From positions 1,989,324-2,053,323 of the forward strand of contig NZ_BMJA01000001.1 of NCBI RefSeq assembly GCF_014642835.1: a stretch of 64,000 nucleotides of DNA, in the 5' to 3' direction. The translations under genes were made by a program, and so were the position numbers. Positions within the stretch are counted from its first letter, which is position 1. Each line of letters begins with the position of its first letter. This document shows positions 48,914 through 58,819 of the stretch, one piece after another. A model generated the notes under the pieces. It had not been told where the DNA came from and made no database searches. It saw nothing but the letters and a program-made list of their open reading frames with translations. Source of the DNA: Dyella nitratireducens. GTDB lineage: Bacteria; Pseudomonadota; Gammaproteobacteria; Xanthomonadales; Rhodanobacteraceae.

Positions 48914-49945
48914 TTACAGTTGCAGCGAGCCGCCCGCCAAGTGATTCACCTCCGCCATGATCGCCGTCATCTGCGGCCCGGACTTCAGCGCGTAATGGCT
49001 GTTGGTGTAACCCCACCAATCCCAGCAACCGTACGGGTTATAGGGCACCGACGCATCGATGGTCTGCGGATACAGCACGATGATGTTGTTGGTATCTGCC
49101 CATTCGTTGATGCCGGCGTACTGCACGAAGCTGGTGCCGATGGTTTCCTGGTTCTGCGAGCAGCCATGCAGTGCAACCAGCAGCCGGCACGATTGGCCTT
49201 GCGCGCAAGCCTTGGGCACATAGACCCAGCCGGTGCTGTCCATGGAAATCGCGGCACAATTGCCGTTCGGGCAGAACGCATTCTGGTTGAACTGAATAAA
49301 GCTGCCGCCAAGCGTGCCGTTGTTGCGCGCATTGAGCGGCCCATAGAACAGGCTGAGAAAAGTCTGTTCGGCGTCGAAGCCGCAGTTGTTCATGAACGGT
49401 GCTTCGAGATACGAGCAAGGCACCACCGAATCGGGCGTGATCCAGGCATGCTCGGCCGGGGTGTCGTTGTTGTAGGTGATGTTGGCGGTGGCAGTGAAGC
49501 TTTGGTAATAGCTGTACAAATCGTCCATCGTCGGCTGGTAGTTCACCGTATCCAGCGTGCCGCTGAACATGTAGATCGGTTTGCCGGCGATATTGCTGGT
49601 CGGATCGATCGTTCCCGCCACCGCTTGCTGGTTGGTGTAGCTCACCAGCGATGACACCGGTACGCCGTCGCCGGTGGCGCAGACGGCGCCCCAGTACGCT
49701 TCATTGTCCTGCGCACAGTCGTACGCGCCGCCGGCCATCACGGCGGTGCCGAAGATGGCCCTGGAATACGCCACCTGCAATTGCACCGCCATATAGCCGC
49801 CGGAAGAAATGCCGGCGACGGTGACCGAATGCGGCGCAATGGTGTAGGAGCCAAGCGTTGACGCACCCCACGCCCATGGTGAAAGCAGCAGCGCAACGCC
49901 AAGCAATACACATCGAAACGAAGACCTGGTGAATCTCGACAACAT
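48914..49945 (-). CDS. PHB-depolymerase-family extracellular esterase (343 aa)
   Basis: Alpha/beta-hydrolase of the poly(3-hydroxybutyrate) depolymerase family, exported by a signal peptide (to about WAWGAS). The lipase box is GISSG with nucleophile Ser47 (VTVAGISSGGYMAV), in the family's N-terminal position. Many Cys residues (CAQDNEAYWGAVC, CSYLEAPFMNNC, CPNGNC, CAQGQSC, HGCSQN) predict disulfides, as in secreted enzymes. No substrate-binding domain is fused, so soluble oligomers or other esters may be the substrates. Confidence 0.87.
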   Translation of the reverse strand: MLSRFTRSSFRCVLLGVALLLSPWAWGASTLGSYTIAPHSVTVAGISSGGYMAVQLQVAYSRAIFGTAVMAGGAYDCAQDNEAYWGAVCATGDGVPVSSLVSYTNQQAVAGTIDPTSNIAGKPIYMFSGTLDTVNYQPTMDDLYSYYQSFTATANITYNNDTPAEHAWITPDSVVPCSYLEAPFMNNCGFDAEQTFLSLFYGPLNARNNGTLGGSFIQFNQNAFCPNGNCAAISMDSTGWVYVPKACAQGQSCRLLVALHGCSQNQETIGTSFVQYAGINEWADTNNIIVLYPQTIDASVPYNPYGCWDWWGYTNSHYALKSGPQMTAIMAEVNHLAGGSLQL

Positions 49946-50112
49946 GATGAATGTCCTCCCAAGATCAGGTACGCATGTTGAATGCGCGCAGCCGTACGCA
50001 TCCGGTGCCTTGGTGGCCGGAGTGTGAGCGGCAAGCGCATGCCGTTTGTTGCTGCTTTAAGAGAGCACCAATGCGTGATGCAGGAAATTGGACTTAGGGG
50101 CAAGGCCCAAAT

Positions 50113-50139
50113 AAAGAGGGCGCCACATGCGCCCTCTTT
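50113..50139. terminator. Bidirectional rho-independent terminator
   Basis: AAAGAGGGCGC (50113-50123), loop CACAT, GCGCCCTCTTT (50129-50139), with A-run before and T-run after. It lies past the csbD stop on the minus strand. Confidence 0.85.
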
Positions 50140-50214
50140 TGGCTCAATCCTTTGCGAAGCCGCCTCAGCTTCGTGCGTCGCTCCTTTGAAACCTGCAGCC
50201 CAGTATCACAGCAA

Positions 50215-50397
50215 TTACCGATCTTCGTGCTTGCGCGCCTGATCGTTGGCCTTACCGATTTCTTTTTGGACTTTGCCGGCGTTCTTTTCGAGATTGCCGG
50301 ACATCTCGCGCGCATGATTGCCGGTGATTTTTCCGGCTGCTTCTTTCAGGTTGCCTTTGATTTCGTGCTTGGTGCCTTCAATGCGATGCTTGTCCAT
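50215..50397 (-). CDS. CsbD family stress protein (60 aa)
   Basis: Small, highly charged, unfolded-type protein of the CsbD family: MDKHRIEGTKHEIKGNLKEA is the family opening, and the rest is Lys/Glu/Gly-rich with AAGKITGN. Related genes are induced by general stress; molecular function unknown. GGAGG lies 5 nt before the ATG. A strong terminator is downstream. Confidence 0.92.
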   Translation of the reverse strand: MDKHRIEGTKHEIKGNLKEAAGKITGNHAREMSGNLEKNAGKVQKEIGKANDQARKHEDR

Positions 50398-50649
50398 GGT
50401 TTCCTCCAACCGCTTGTCGTGAGGCGCATCATGCTTGCCGTCACCGCACAAGACAGTGCAATTGAAGTGAAGAGCATCGCGATCTTGCTGAGCAGGCCGT
50501 AAAAGACGCGCCTGTCTGCTGCGTGCCTTGAGCGTGCTCACGCTGCTTGCACGCGTTCTGGATGGGCCGCTCACATGGGCGTTTCAGGCCGATAAATGCT
50601 GCTTTTGCAGAGCTTGCCCGCTCCGCATGCGGCGCGGGGTGCAGGCGCC

Positions 50650-52860
50650 CTAGCGTGCCTGGCGCAGCTTGATTTCCGGGCTGCCGTGGTTGCCGCCATC
50701 GTCACCGCCACCGTTGCCGAGACCATGCGTAAGGAAACGATAGGTATCCCTGCCCGCTTCCTTGGCCTTGTACAGCGCATCGTCGGCCAGCTTCATCAGC
50801 GCGTCGTCCGACAGTTCGTTCCGGCAGATCGCCGCGCCGACGCTCATGTTGACCGTGACTTGCGCGACGCCTGCGTCGATCGTGATGTGCAGGCGCTCCC
50901 ACAACGATTGCACGAACGCCTTGGCCTGCTTGAGGCTGGTGATGTCGTTGCACAGCACGACGAATTCGTCGCCACCGAGGCGCGCGACGATTTCGCCCTC
51001 CCGCACCAGCTTCTGCAGGCATTGACCTACCTCGGTCAATACCACGTCGCCAACCGCATGCCCGTAGGTATCGTTGATGGCTTTGAAGTTGTCGATGTCC
51101 ACCAGCGCCAGCAAAATGATCGCGTTGCCTTGCTGCGCCTGCATGAGGAAGTTCGGCACGCGTTCACTGAAATAGCGCCGATTCGCCAGGCCGGTAAGCA
51201 TGTCCTGATGCGCCAGGCGCAGCAGTTCACGCTCCGCGTTTTTGATGTGGGTGATCTCTGTGGTGAGTGCATAGACGCCACGCACCTTGCCGCGCGTATC
51301 ACGATCGGGCACGTAGTGGCACTGGAAGTGCAGCGGCCTGCCGCGGTATTCGGCGGCGTATTCGAACATCACGGATTCGCCATCGTAGGCGCGATAGAGG
51401 TAGGGCTTTAGGCGTTCGTACAGGGCATTGCCACGTATTTCGCGCACCGTCTTGCCGATGATCTCCACCGGAATTTCGCCGGAGACCTGTTCGACGTAGC
51501 GGTTGACGTAGGTGTAGCGCTCGTTCATGTCGATACGCGCGATCACCGCGGGAATATTGTCCGTGACGGTGCGCAGTTGTCCCTGGCTCTCCATCAATGC
51601 ATGCTCGATGAGCACCCGCTCGGTGACGTCGCGGCCGGTGTAAATGATGTCCATCGTGCCGTCGTCGTCGGGGCTCGGCACCAGGCGCGCGAACGCTTCG
51701 ATCCACAGGTAATGACCATCCTTGTGCCGCAACCGGTAGGTGGCGTTGGTGGTGCCGCCTTCCATGCGCAGCTTCACGACCTCGGCCGCGATGCGCTCGC
51801 GGTCGTCAGGATGGATCAGGTCGGGCCGCGGCTTCTGGAAATCTTCCACTTCCCAGCCGAGCAGTTCTTTCACGGATGGCGACACATACATGCGGTCGCC
51901 ATTGGGGCGAATGCGCATCACCAGGTCGCCGCTGTGATCGGCCAGCATGCGATAGCGCAGCTCGCTTTCCTGCATCTGCTTGCGCATGCGATCCTGCTCG
52001 GACAGCACCAGCGCTACCGGCAACGCCACGAAACACGTGACGCCGATGAAGACCTGCCCCATGACGATGCGAAACGCCGGCGTGGCCCCCACGACCAGGT
52101 TGAACGGACCGACATCCAGCGTGGTGGCAAGGCTGACGCCCAAGGCGATGATCACCATGCCGAACACCATGCCGGTGAAGCGATGACGGTATACCACCCA
52201 CAAAAGGGGCAGATAGACCAGAAAGACGAGCGGCACGCGCGGCTCCATGCACACGCCTGCCGTCACGGCGACGAGCACGCCTAAATCGCGCACCAGCGCC
52301 CAGGCCTTGCCGGATAGCACGCGGCGCAAATGGTGGGTGAGCACCAGCGAAGCACTGCCGGCGATCACCATGCCGACGAAATGCGCTCGGAACTGGGTAT
52401 TCAGCGCCATCAGCACGCCTACCTGCGTCCACAGGTGCAGGATGCACATCAAGCCCAGCGCACACAGCACGCTGCCGATCAGCGCGCCGATCATGCCCGT
52501 GCGCGCAAGATCGATAAAGCGTGTGTCCTGCGTGATTTGCGGAAAACGGCGGCGGATGGATTCACTGACAATCACCGTTTCCAGCGTGTGGAACGGGCCA
52601 ATCAGCATGGTCTGTGCGATCGAGTCGCCCAGGCTCAGCTTGGCCACAAGGAAACCCAGGAAGGCTGCAACCAGCACTGGCCATGTTTGTGCAAGCGGCT
52701 TCTGCACCAGCCAGCCGATCAGGACGCCATTGGCCAGCCACAGCGCAACCGGGCTGTGATTCGCCCTTGCCAGCGCCAACGCATAGAACGAGAGGCCACC
52801 GGAAAGGGCGAACGCAGCGAACAGCGGCCATAGGCCATGCGGATCGCGCCTGGCGAGCAT
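50650..52860 (-). CDS. MASE1-PAS-PAS-GGDEF diguanylate cyclase (736 aa)
   Basis: Membrane c-di-GMP synthase. Residues about 10-290 form an eight-span MASE1 sensor (GLSFYALALARANHSPVALW is its opening). Two PAS domains follow (ELRYRMLADHSGDLVMRI with PAC part GHYLWIEAFARLV; then LRTVTDNIPAVIARIDMN). The GGDEF domain has the intact RLGGDEFVVL and DIDNFKAINDTYGH. The inhibitory I-site is degenerate (REGE in place of RxxD), so product inhibition may be absent. ATG 52860 is used; the longer frame runs back into a palindromic repeat. Gly/Asp-rich C-terminal tail. Confidence 0.92.
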   Translation of the reverse strand: MLARRDPHGLWPLFAAFALSGGLSFYALALARANHSPVALWLANGVLIGWLVQKPLAQTWPVLVAAFLGFLVAKLSLGDSIAQTMLIGPFHTLETVIVSESIRRRFPQITQDTRFIDLARTGMIGALIGSVLCALGLMCILHLWTQVGVLMALNTQFRAHFVGMVIAGSASLVLTHHLRRVLSGKAWALVRDLGVLVAVTAGVCMEPRVPLVFLVYLPLLWVVYRHRFTGMVFGMVIIALGVSLATTLDVGPFNLVVGATPAFRIVMGQVFIGVTCFVALPVALVLSEQDRMRKQMQESELRYRMLADHSGDLVMRIRPNGDRMYVSPSVKELLGWEVEDFQKPRPDLIHPDDRERIAAEVVKLRMEGGTTNATYRLRHKDGHYLWIEAFARLVPSPDDDGTMDIIYTGRDVTERVLIEHALMESQGQLRTVTDNIPAVIARIDMNERYTYVNRYVEQVSGEIPVEIIGKTVREIRGNALYERLKPYLYRAYDGESVMFEYAAEYRGRPLHFQCHYVPDRDTRGKVRGVYALTTEITHIKNAERELLRLAHQDMLTGLANRRYFSERVPNFLMQAQQGNAIILLALVDIDNFKAINDTYGHAVGDVVLTEVGQCLQKLVREGEIVARLGGDEFVVLCNDITSLKQAKAFVQSLWERLHITIDAGVAQVTVNMSVGAAICRNELSDDALMKLADDALYKAKEAGRDTYRFLTHGLGNGGGDDGGNHGSPEIKLRQAR

Positions 52861-52954
52861 GGGTTTTGGATCCTTAGGTTGCGGGCTGCCCCTCTTGGTT
52901 CTAGGTGAAGCAAGAGTCCTGCCAGGCAGAAGCCGCCACCTCGCCGGATCCATC

Positions 52955-53027
52955 GTAGGTTGGGGTGCAAACCCCAACACCGCCATGCCTGTCACCACGC
53001 CATGTTGGGGTTTGCACCCCAACCTAC
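52955..53027. repeat. GTAGGTTGGGGTGC palindrome, copy 2
   Basis: Arms of at least 24 bp (52955-52978 and 53004-53027). It lies between two minus-strand genes, directly after the CehA-like stop codon. Confidence 0.88.
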
Positions 53028-53028
53028 A

Positions 53029-54540
53029 CTAGTTATTGATGTAAATCGGGTTCCCCACCAGCAACAATTCCCCGGCACTGCCGCGTACATTGGCCCGTAT
53101 CCAATGCCGCTTGCCATCGCTCGGCCAGTCAAACGACTGACTCAATTTGCCATGCACAACCAGATCGGCACCGGTCTGCCATGGCTTGCCGTCTACGAGG
53201 ATCTCCGCGTGGGCACCTTCCGATGCAGTGGCGGTGACGGTAAAGCGCAGCTTCTGACCGGCTGCCGCGGCGATGGCATCACCCATCTCGGCCGTCTGCG
53301 ACCCCACGCTGGCGGTGAGATCGAGCATGCGGTCACGCGTACCCTGCACATCGATAAAGACGTGCCCCGCCCGGATACCGGCAAGAATCGCCGGCATGGA
53401 AAGCTCGCTGGCATGTACCACCGTCGTGGGCGTGCCGACCAGCGTGCCTACCACCAGCTTGGCATCGTGGTTGTCGCTGCCGCCCACACCAGTCAGGCGA
53501 TAGCCCTGGTCGAGCAGATGCTGCCAGAACGGAATACCTGAATCGGGCAGCATGGCGTCGACGCCGTTCACCGCTTCAATCGCCTGCACCCGATGCATGT
53601 CGACCGGTTTCGCAGGAGCCCAACCGCAACCCATGCAGGTTTCATCGTCAGGCCGGATCGGGTGATTGATGGAAACCAGTCCATGCAGCTTCGCAGCGGC
53701 GTGCAACAAGCTGTTCCAATCCGGCACCGTGGCGCTGCCGACGCGGAAATCCAGCGGTTCATCCGTACCGAACAGATTCGCGTGACCGGTAAACGTGGTG
53801 ATCTCGCGCGCCGGAATCATCAGCAGTTGATCGTAGTAAGGCTGCAGCTCGCGAATGTCGTTGGTTTGCGAGACCGTGTTGTGATCGCTCAGCGCAATAA
53901 AGTCGAGCCCGCGCTGGAGTGCCGCATCGATGGTGAGAAATAGCGGGCACGGCACACGCTGGCGACCGCTCTGGCTGGTGCAGCTGCCGTCACTGTGCGC
54001 GCCATGCATGTGGAGATCTCCGCGATACCAACCTGCTTCTGTACGCAACGGCGGATTGAGCACTTCCGGCAGCCACGCGGGATCGCCCGGATGGCCAAAC
54101 CAGACCTTGGCGGTGTATCCGGCGGTCACGTTGGGGCGGATGTTGGGAATGCCGAGCAGCAGCGTCCAGCGGCCAGGGCGAATCGCGCCGGGCAGAAACG
54201 ATGGCGTGGCATCGGTGGCGCTGATGGTAAAGAGCTTCTTGCTGCCGCCGCTCCAGCCGCGGAAGCCATCCTGCCCGCGAAAACCATCCGGTCCGAGCAG
54301 GCCGAGGTCGATGGTGGTGCGTTTGTCGCGTTCCGTGTAGTCGAATTCGACCGTGATGCGATTGACGTTCGCGGGGACGGTGAAGGGAACGGGGTGATAG
54401 GTGTGGTTTTCGTTGGGATGGATTTGGCCTTGCAGCACCAGGTCGGGTGCGTTGCCGTCTGCATGGGCGGTGCAGGCGAGGCACATGAACAGGATCATCA
54501 GGACCAAAAGAAAAAGGTAGTTAGGTTGTAGCGTTTTCAT
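53029..54540 (-). CDS. CehA/McbA-type PHP-domain metallohydrolase, secreted (503 aa)
   Basis: Signal peptide (to about CTAHADG), a beta-rich N-domain (to about 165), then a PHP domain with metal motifs RGDLHMHGAHSDG, ALSDHNTVSQ and GGSDNHD. The CehA/McbA group hydrolyses carbamates such as carbaryl in some organisms; here the substrate is unknown and phosphoesters are also possible. A collagen-like GPDGFRGQDGFRGWSGG stretch lies near residue 85. ATG 54540 is chosen over 54606 for the signal peptide. Confidence 0.85.
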   Translation of the reverse strand: MKTLQPNYLFLLVLMILFMCLACTAHADGNAPDLVLQGQIHPNENHTYHPVPFTVPANVNRITVEFDYTERDKRTTIDLGLLGPDGFRGQDGFRGWSGGSKKLFTISATDATPSFLPGAIRPGRWTLLLGIPNIRPNVTAGYTAKVWFGHPGDPAWLPEVLNPPLRTEAGWYRGDLHMHGAHSDGSCTSQSGRQRVPCPLFLTIDAALQRGLDFIALSDHNTVSQTNDIRELQPYYDQLLMIPAREITTFTGHANLFGTDEPLDFRVGSATVPDWNSLLHAAAKLHGLVSINHPIRPDDETCMGCGWAPAKPVDMHRVQAIEAVNGVDAMLPDSGIPFWQHLLDQGYRLTGVGGSDNHDAKLVVGTLVGTPTTVVHASELSMPAILAGIRAGHVFIDVQGTRDRMLDLTASVGSQTAEMGDAIAAAAGQKLRFTVTATASEGAHAEILVDGKPWQTGADLVVHGKLSQSFDWPSDGKRHWIRANVRGSAGELLLVGNPIYINN

Positions 54541-54591
54541 GGCTTTGATCCGCTTCAAGGCACCAGCGTAAGCTCGCCGTAATGCCAGTTC

Positions 54592-54730
54592 TCGCCTCAC
54601 CGTCATTCCGGCGAAAGCCGGAATCCAGTTTTAATACACCGTGCGAAGCACACAAAACCTTTTTATGTTGTGTGCTGCGCACGCCATGTTTGACTGGATT
54701 CCGGCTTTCGCCGGAATGACGGTGAGGCGA
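54592..54730. repeat. REP-like palindrome with 38-bp arms
   Basis: Left arm 54592-54629 and right arm 54693-54730 are exact complements; the loop contains TTATGTTGTGTGCTGCGCAC, itself similar to the copy at 24.7 kb. Confidence 0.88.
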
Positions 54731-54762
54731 TGTCAAGCATTGCGAGACAACATGCAGATCAA

Positions 54763-57561
54763 TCAGAACTGATACATCACCGACGCCCTGAACGACCGCC
54801 CCAGCAACGGCCGCGCGATAAACACCGTCGCCCCCGCATCGCTGCTCTTCAACTCACCCGAACGCGGATTGCCCTCGGTCAGACCCAGCGAATTGTTGAG
54901 ATTGTCCGCATACACGAAGAACGTCAGATTCGGCGAGGCCTGGTAGCGCGCACTGAAACCGAGCGTGTAGTACTGCGGCAGCTCCACGGAGTTGGCGGTG
55001 TCGGAGTAGCGCTTGCCTTCGTACTCGTAGGTCATCTGCAGGCGCAACTTGTTGTTGAGCAAGTTCACGCCAGGCACCAGGCGCAGGCTCTTTCTCGGCA
55101 CGCGAATCAGCTGGTTGTCGTCGTAATCGAGCAGCACCGGCTCGCCAGCCTGGATCGTGGTGTAGCGCAGGCCCTTGTAGCGCGGATCCTGCAAGGTAGC
55201 GCTGTATTGCAGGTCGAACCACTTGCAAGGATAGATCGTACCTTCCAGCTCCAGGCCGAAGGTTTCCGTATCCGCGTAGCCCGTTTCCGCCGTCGACGCA
55301 CCGGAGGTGGGATTGAACACGTAGTTGCTGAAGCCGACGTTGTTGTACTTGGTGTAGAACAGCGTCTCGTAGGTTTCGATGTAGCGATTGGCGAACTTGT
55401 AGCCGATTTCCGGCAACACCATCGTCTGCGTCACCGGTACGGCAGTCGGCGTGGTGATGTACGTGCTGAGGTTGGGCAGGCGGAAGGTGGAGGTGTAGCG
55501 CGCGAAGACACCTTGGTGATCGCTGAACTGGTAGTTCGCGCCGAGGGTCCAGCCAAGCTTGTTGAAGCTATGGTCGTAGCTTGCGTACTGGCCGCTGCCG
55601 GTAATGATGGCCGCACTCCACGGCGTACCCAGGTTCACCGTAGTCGGCAATTCCGTCCAGCCGGTGGTGTTGACACGCTCCCAACGCGCGCCGCCATCGA
55701 TACGCAGCTTGTCGTTGATCTGCCACTCATCGGAGGCATAGAACGCATCGGTGTCGGACGTGCCATGCGCATGCGCCCATTCGTAACCGTTGTTGTAGAT
55801 GCCGCCATCGGTCAGTGAACCAATCGTCTGGCCGGCCGCATTCACCGCCACCAGGTTCAGCAGCTTGGCGTTGTCGGAGGTATCCAGCAGCACGGTCGAC
55901 GAATAGCGATCGAAACTCTGGTTGAAGTATGCGTGGTAGTAACCCAGCGTCACGTCATGCGTCTGGTCGCCGAATTCGAATTTGCGCAGCAGGCGTGTAT
56001 CGCTGGTGATTTCGTTCACCGGCATGGTGATGCCGCGCAGGCCGCCGAGCATCACCAGGCCGTTGCCGTTTTGATTGGGGCCAAACGCGGCGCCTGAATC
56101 GACATATTGCAGCTGCATGCCCGCAGCGTTGGGGTAGTACTGCTTCAGGTGCGACTCTGCCGAGGCATAGAAGGCAGCGGCCGTCTCGATCGAGTTCGGA
56201 TAGACACCGTTACGTATCGTGTTGGTGGCGCTGTAGCGTACGTCTTCGGCCAGCTTCCAGTCGTCCCACAGGTTGTAGTCGAACTTCAGCGTAAGCTGGG
56301 TGCGCTTCACGTCGGTGCCGAGGCTGTTGTCGAAGTTGTAGTAGCTGCCGTTGCCTTGCTGCAGCTCCATATGCTCGGTTTCCGGACCAGCCACGGTGCC
56401 GTAGTTGCCGTTGAAGCCCGGCACCGAAACCAGATCACCGCTCGTATTGCGGTACATCGGAATACCAAGATCAAAATAGACCCGGTCATCCAGGCGCTTC
56501 ACGTCGAAGCTGATGTCGCCATTCTCGAATTGCTTGGACAAGGTGGCGCGCAACTGTCCGCCATTGTCGCCGTTGTACCCGGGGTTGCGGATGTTGTGGT
56601 CGATGCGGAAAAAGCCGCCGGTGCTGAATTTCCAGCCGTCGCCGATCGGCGTGCCGTACCAGAAGTCCAGGCGGCCCAGGCCATAGTTGCCGGCGGTGTA
56701 CTTGATCAGGCCCTCGGCCATGTCATCGACCTGGCGCGGAATGAAGTTGATCGCGCCAGCCGGCGCATTCGAATAGAAAATCGAGGAAGGACCGCCGCGC
56801 ACGACTTCGATGCGCTCGATCGTTTCATCCAGGCGAAACACCTGGTCGGCATTGAGATAGCCCAGCGCCGGATCGTGCTGCACGGGAATGCCGTCTTCCA
56901 GCAGGTTCACCGAGCCGTAGCCATCCACCGGAATGCCGCGCGCGCGGATATTGCCGCTCGCCTCGCCACCGGACGCTTCCACCCAGAAACCAGGCACGGA
57001 TTTCAGCGCTTCGGTCACGCTGGTCGGGCCCTGCATGCGCAGGCGATCTTCGTCGATGGTGGTGATGGAGTAGCTGGTTTGTGCCCGCGTGCGCACATCG
57101 ACGCCGGAGCGCGCCGTCACCACGACACGATCAAGATCCTTCGCCGTCTTGTCGCTCTGGGAAGAAGCCGCGTTGTTGCTGTTCTTGCCTGCGCCTGCAC
57201 TACCGGCCGTCGTCACCGCAGCGGAGGCCGGACTGCCCGCATTGGTTGCCACGTTTCCCGGGACGATCGTCACCGTGTTCGGCGTTACGAAGCGATAGGT
57301 AAGGCCGGTGCCCGTCAGCAGCTGGCGTAGTTGCTGCTCCGGCGTGATGCCTGCGTCAGCGCCCGGGCTGCGGATGCTGTCGGCGATCTCCGAGCCATAC
57401 ACGATCTGCAGCCCCGCTTCATGCGAGAAGTTCTGCAGTGCCTTGGACAGCGGCATCGGTGCAATGGCGATGGTGTGTGGTGTGGCGGCTTGCGCGAACG
57501 CAGCCAGCGGAATGCCTGTGCCCAGAACGAGGGCAATATGAAGTGCCAAACGGTTTCGCAT
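54763..57561 (-). CDS. TonB-dependent receptor with STN signalling domain, FecA type (932 aa)
   Basis: Outer-membrane receptor taking up an iron complex or other ligand and signalling it inward. Signal peptide (to about FAQAAT), STN domain (about residues 25-95, MPLSKALQNFSHEAGLQIVY), a Ser/Ala/Asn-rich linker, plug domain (VVVTARSGVDVRTRAQ; GFWVEASGGEASGNIRARG) and a 22-strand barrel ending in the terminal aromatic (RASVMYQF). The STN domain is the part that contacts FecR, and the FecR and FecI genes lie directly upstream, so this is a complete cell-surface signalling set. Ligand unknown. Confidence 0.92.
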   Translation of the reverse strand: MRNRLALHIALVLGTGIPLAAFAQAATPHTIAIAPMPLSKALQNFSHEAGLQIVYGSEIADSIRSPGADAGITPEQQLRQLLTGTGLTYRFVTPNTVTIVPGNVATNAGSPASAAVTTAGSAGAGKNSNNAASSQSDKTAKDLDRVVVTARSGVDVRTRAQTSYSITTIDEDRLRMQGPTSVTEALKSVPGFWVEASGGEASGNIRARGIPVDGYGSVNLLEDGIPVQHDPALGYLNADQVFRLDETIERIEVVRGGPSSIFYSNAPAGAINFIPRQVDDMAEGLIKYTAGNYGLGRLDFWYGTPIGDGWKFSTGGFFRIDHNIRNPGYNGDNGGQLRATLSKQFENGDISFDVKRLDDRVYFDLGIPMYRNTSGDLVSVPGFNGNYGTVAGPETEHMELQQGNGSYYNFDNSLGTDVKRTQLTLKFDYNLWDDWKLAEDVRYSATNTIRNGVYPNSIETAAAFYASAESHLKQYYPNAAGMQLQYVDSGAAFGPNQNGNGLVMLGGLRGITMPVNEITSDTRLLRKFEFGDQTHDVTLGYYHAYFNQSFDRYSSTVLLDTSDNAKLLNLVAVNAAGQTIGSLTDGGIYNNGYEWAHAHGTSDTDAFYASDEWQINDKLRIDGGARWERVNTTGWTELPTTVNLGTPWSAAIITGSGQYASYDHSFNKLGWTLGANYQFSDHQGVFARYTSTFRLPNLSTYITTPTAVPVTQTMVLPEIGYKFANRYIETYETLFYTKYNNVGFSNYVFNPTSGASTAETGYADTETFGLELEGTIYPCKWFDLQYSATLQDPRYKGLRYTTIQAGEPVLLDYDDNQLIRVPRKSLRLVPGVNLLNNKLRLQMTYEYEGKRYSDTANSVELPQYYTLGFSARYQASPNLTFFVYADNLNNSLGLTEGNPRSGELKSSDAGATVFIARPLLGRSFRASVMYQF

Positions 57562-57688
57562 GTGCAGAAGAACCCTGGGAGGATGAACGTACGGCAGGCG
57601 GCGGCGCATCATGCACTTTTCGACTGCCCATACTTCTCAAGAGTCTCCCGGCGCGAAACCGGGTACCGTCGATTCGGTGAAATTTTTC

Positions 57689-58819
57689 TTACAGCTTGCC
57701 GGCTTTCGTGTCAGTTCGATGTACAGCCACGACGCGGATGCGATCGCTGCCGTGGATCACGCGCACGTCCGGCAAGGTCGATAGATAAGCAACGAACGCC
57801 TGCGGATTGTTCGCGTGGAAGACACCGCTTATGTGCTTGCCTGCAATCGCTTCGTCATCGATTTCCAACGGCGTGCTGGTGTAGGCGTTGAAGCGGCGCG
57901 CCACGTTGGCGATGGTTTCGTGCTGGAAGCTGATGTCAGCGGGCAGCCAATCGGTCGCCTTGGCAATCTGCACCGGGTGCACGGGACTCGCATGGGCCGC
58001 ATCCAGTTCGATCTGCTGGCCGGCCGTAAGGTCGGCAATGGCCGTGCCGGGGAGCGGCAGATCATCGCCTTTCGCCGATGGCTCATGCGCGTTCAGGACA
58101 CGCACGCGGCCGCTGATCACGGTCAGCGTATCGCCGCTGGCATCACGCTTTACGTCGAAGATCGTGCCGATGTCTTGCAGGATATGTCCACCAACGTCGA
58201 CGAACATCGGCCGTGCCGGATCCTTGCCCACGTCGAACAGCGCGTGGCCGTGCTGCACCTCGATGCGGCGATAGTGGCTGTCGAAGTGCACGTCGATGCT
58301 ACTGTTGCGATCGAGCTGGATCAGCGTGCCGTCGGCGAGTGTCAGCGACTGCACGGCATTGGCAGCAGCGTAGTGCTCCGCAACGATCGGCTCGGAATGC
58401 ATCGGCATGCTGCGCCAATGTGCGATGCCCAACCATGTCGTGGCGATGGTGGCCGCGCTGGCCGCCGCGGCAAACGCATACTTGGCGAGCGTACCGCGTG
58501 CCGGTTGCGTATGGCGCTCCTCCGGCATCACCTTTTCCATGTGGGGGAACATCACCACCGGATTTTCGCGCCGCGCCTTCTCGACCAGCTCGCCTGACGT
58601 GAGCTTTTGCAGCGACGCAGCGGCCTTCATGTCGCCGTGCATCTGCACAATGGCGAAATATTCGGCGACGTGCTTGGGCGAAGCACGCAGCCAATCCAGG
58701 AATGCCACCCGCTGGCGCTCGCTCAGCGGCTCCTGCTGCTCGATGTACCAGGTCACCGCTTGCTCGGTGATGCGGCGCGCCTGGCGTACCGCATCGAAAT
58801 GCGTCGACTCGTTATTCAT
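57689..58819 (-). CDS. FecR-family transmembrane sigma regulator (376 aa)
   Basis: N-terminal cytoplasmic DUF4880-type domain (AVTWYIEQQEPLSERQRVAF, FLDWLRASPKHVAEYF), one span near residues 110-130 (FAAAASAATIATTWLGIAHW), then the periplasmic FecR domain (LADGTLIQLDRNSSIDVHF; GTIFDVKRDASGDTLTVISG) and an STN-like end (VARRFNAYTSTPLEIDDEAI). It passes the receptor signal to the sigma factor. Its ATG overlaps the sigma gene by 8 bp. Confidence 0.92.
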   Translation of the reverse strand: MNNESTHFDAVRQARRITEQAVTWYIEQQEPLSERQRVAFLDWLRASPKHVAEYFAIVQMHGDMKAAASLQKLTSGELVEKARRENPVVMFPHMEKVMPEERHTQPARGTLAKYAFAAAASAATIATTWLGIAHWRSMPMHSEPIVAEHYAAANAVQSLTLADGTLIQLDRNSSIDVHFDSHYRRIEVQHGHALFDVGKDPARPMFVDVGGHILQDIGTIFDVKRDASGDTLTVISGRVRVLNAHEPSAKGDDLPLPGTAIADLTAGQQIELDAAHASPVHPVQIAKATDWLPADISFQHETIANVARRFNAYTSTPLEIDDEAIAGKHISGVFHANNPQAFVAYLSTLPDVRVIHGSDRIRVVAVHRTDTKAGKL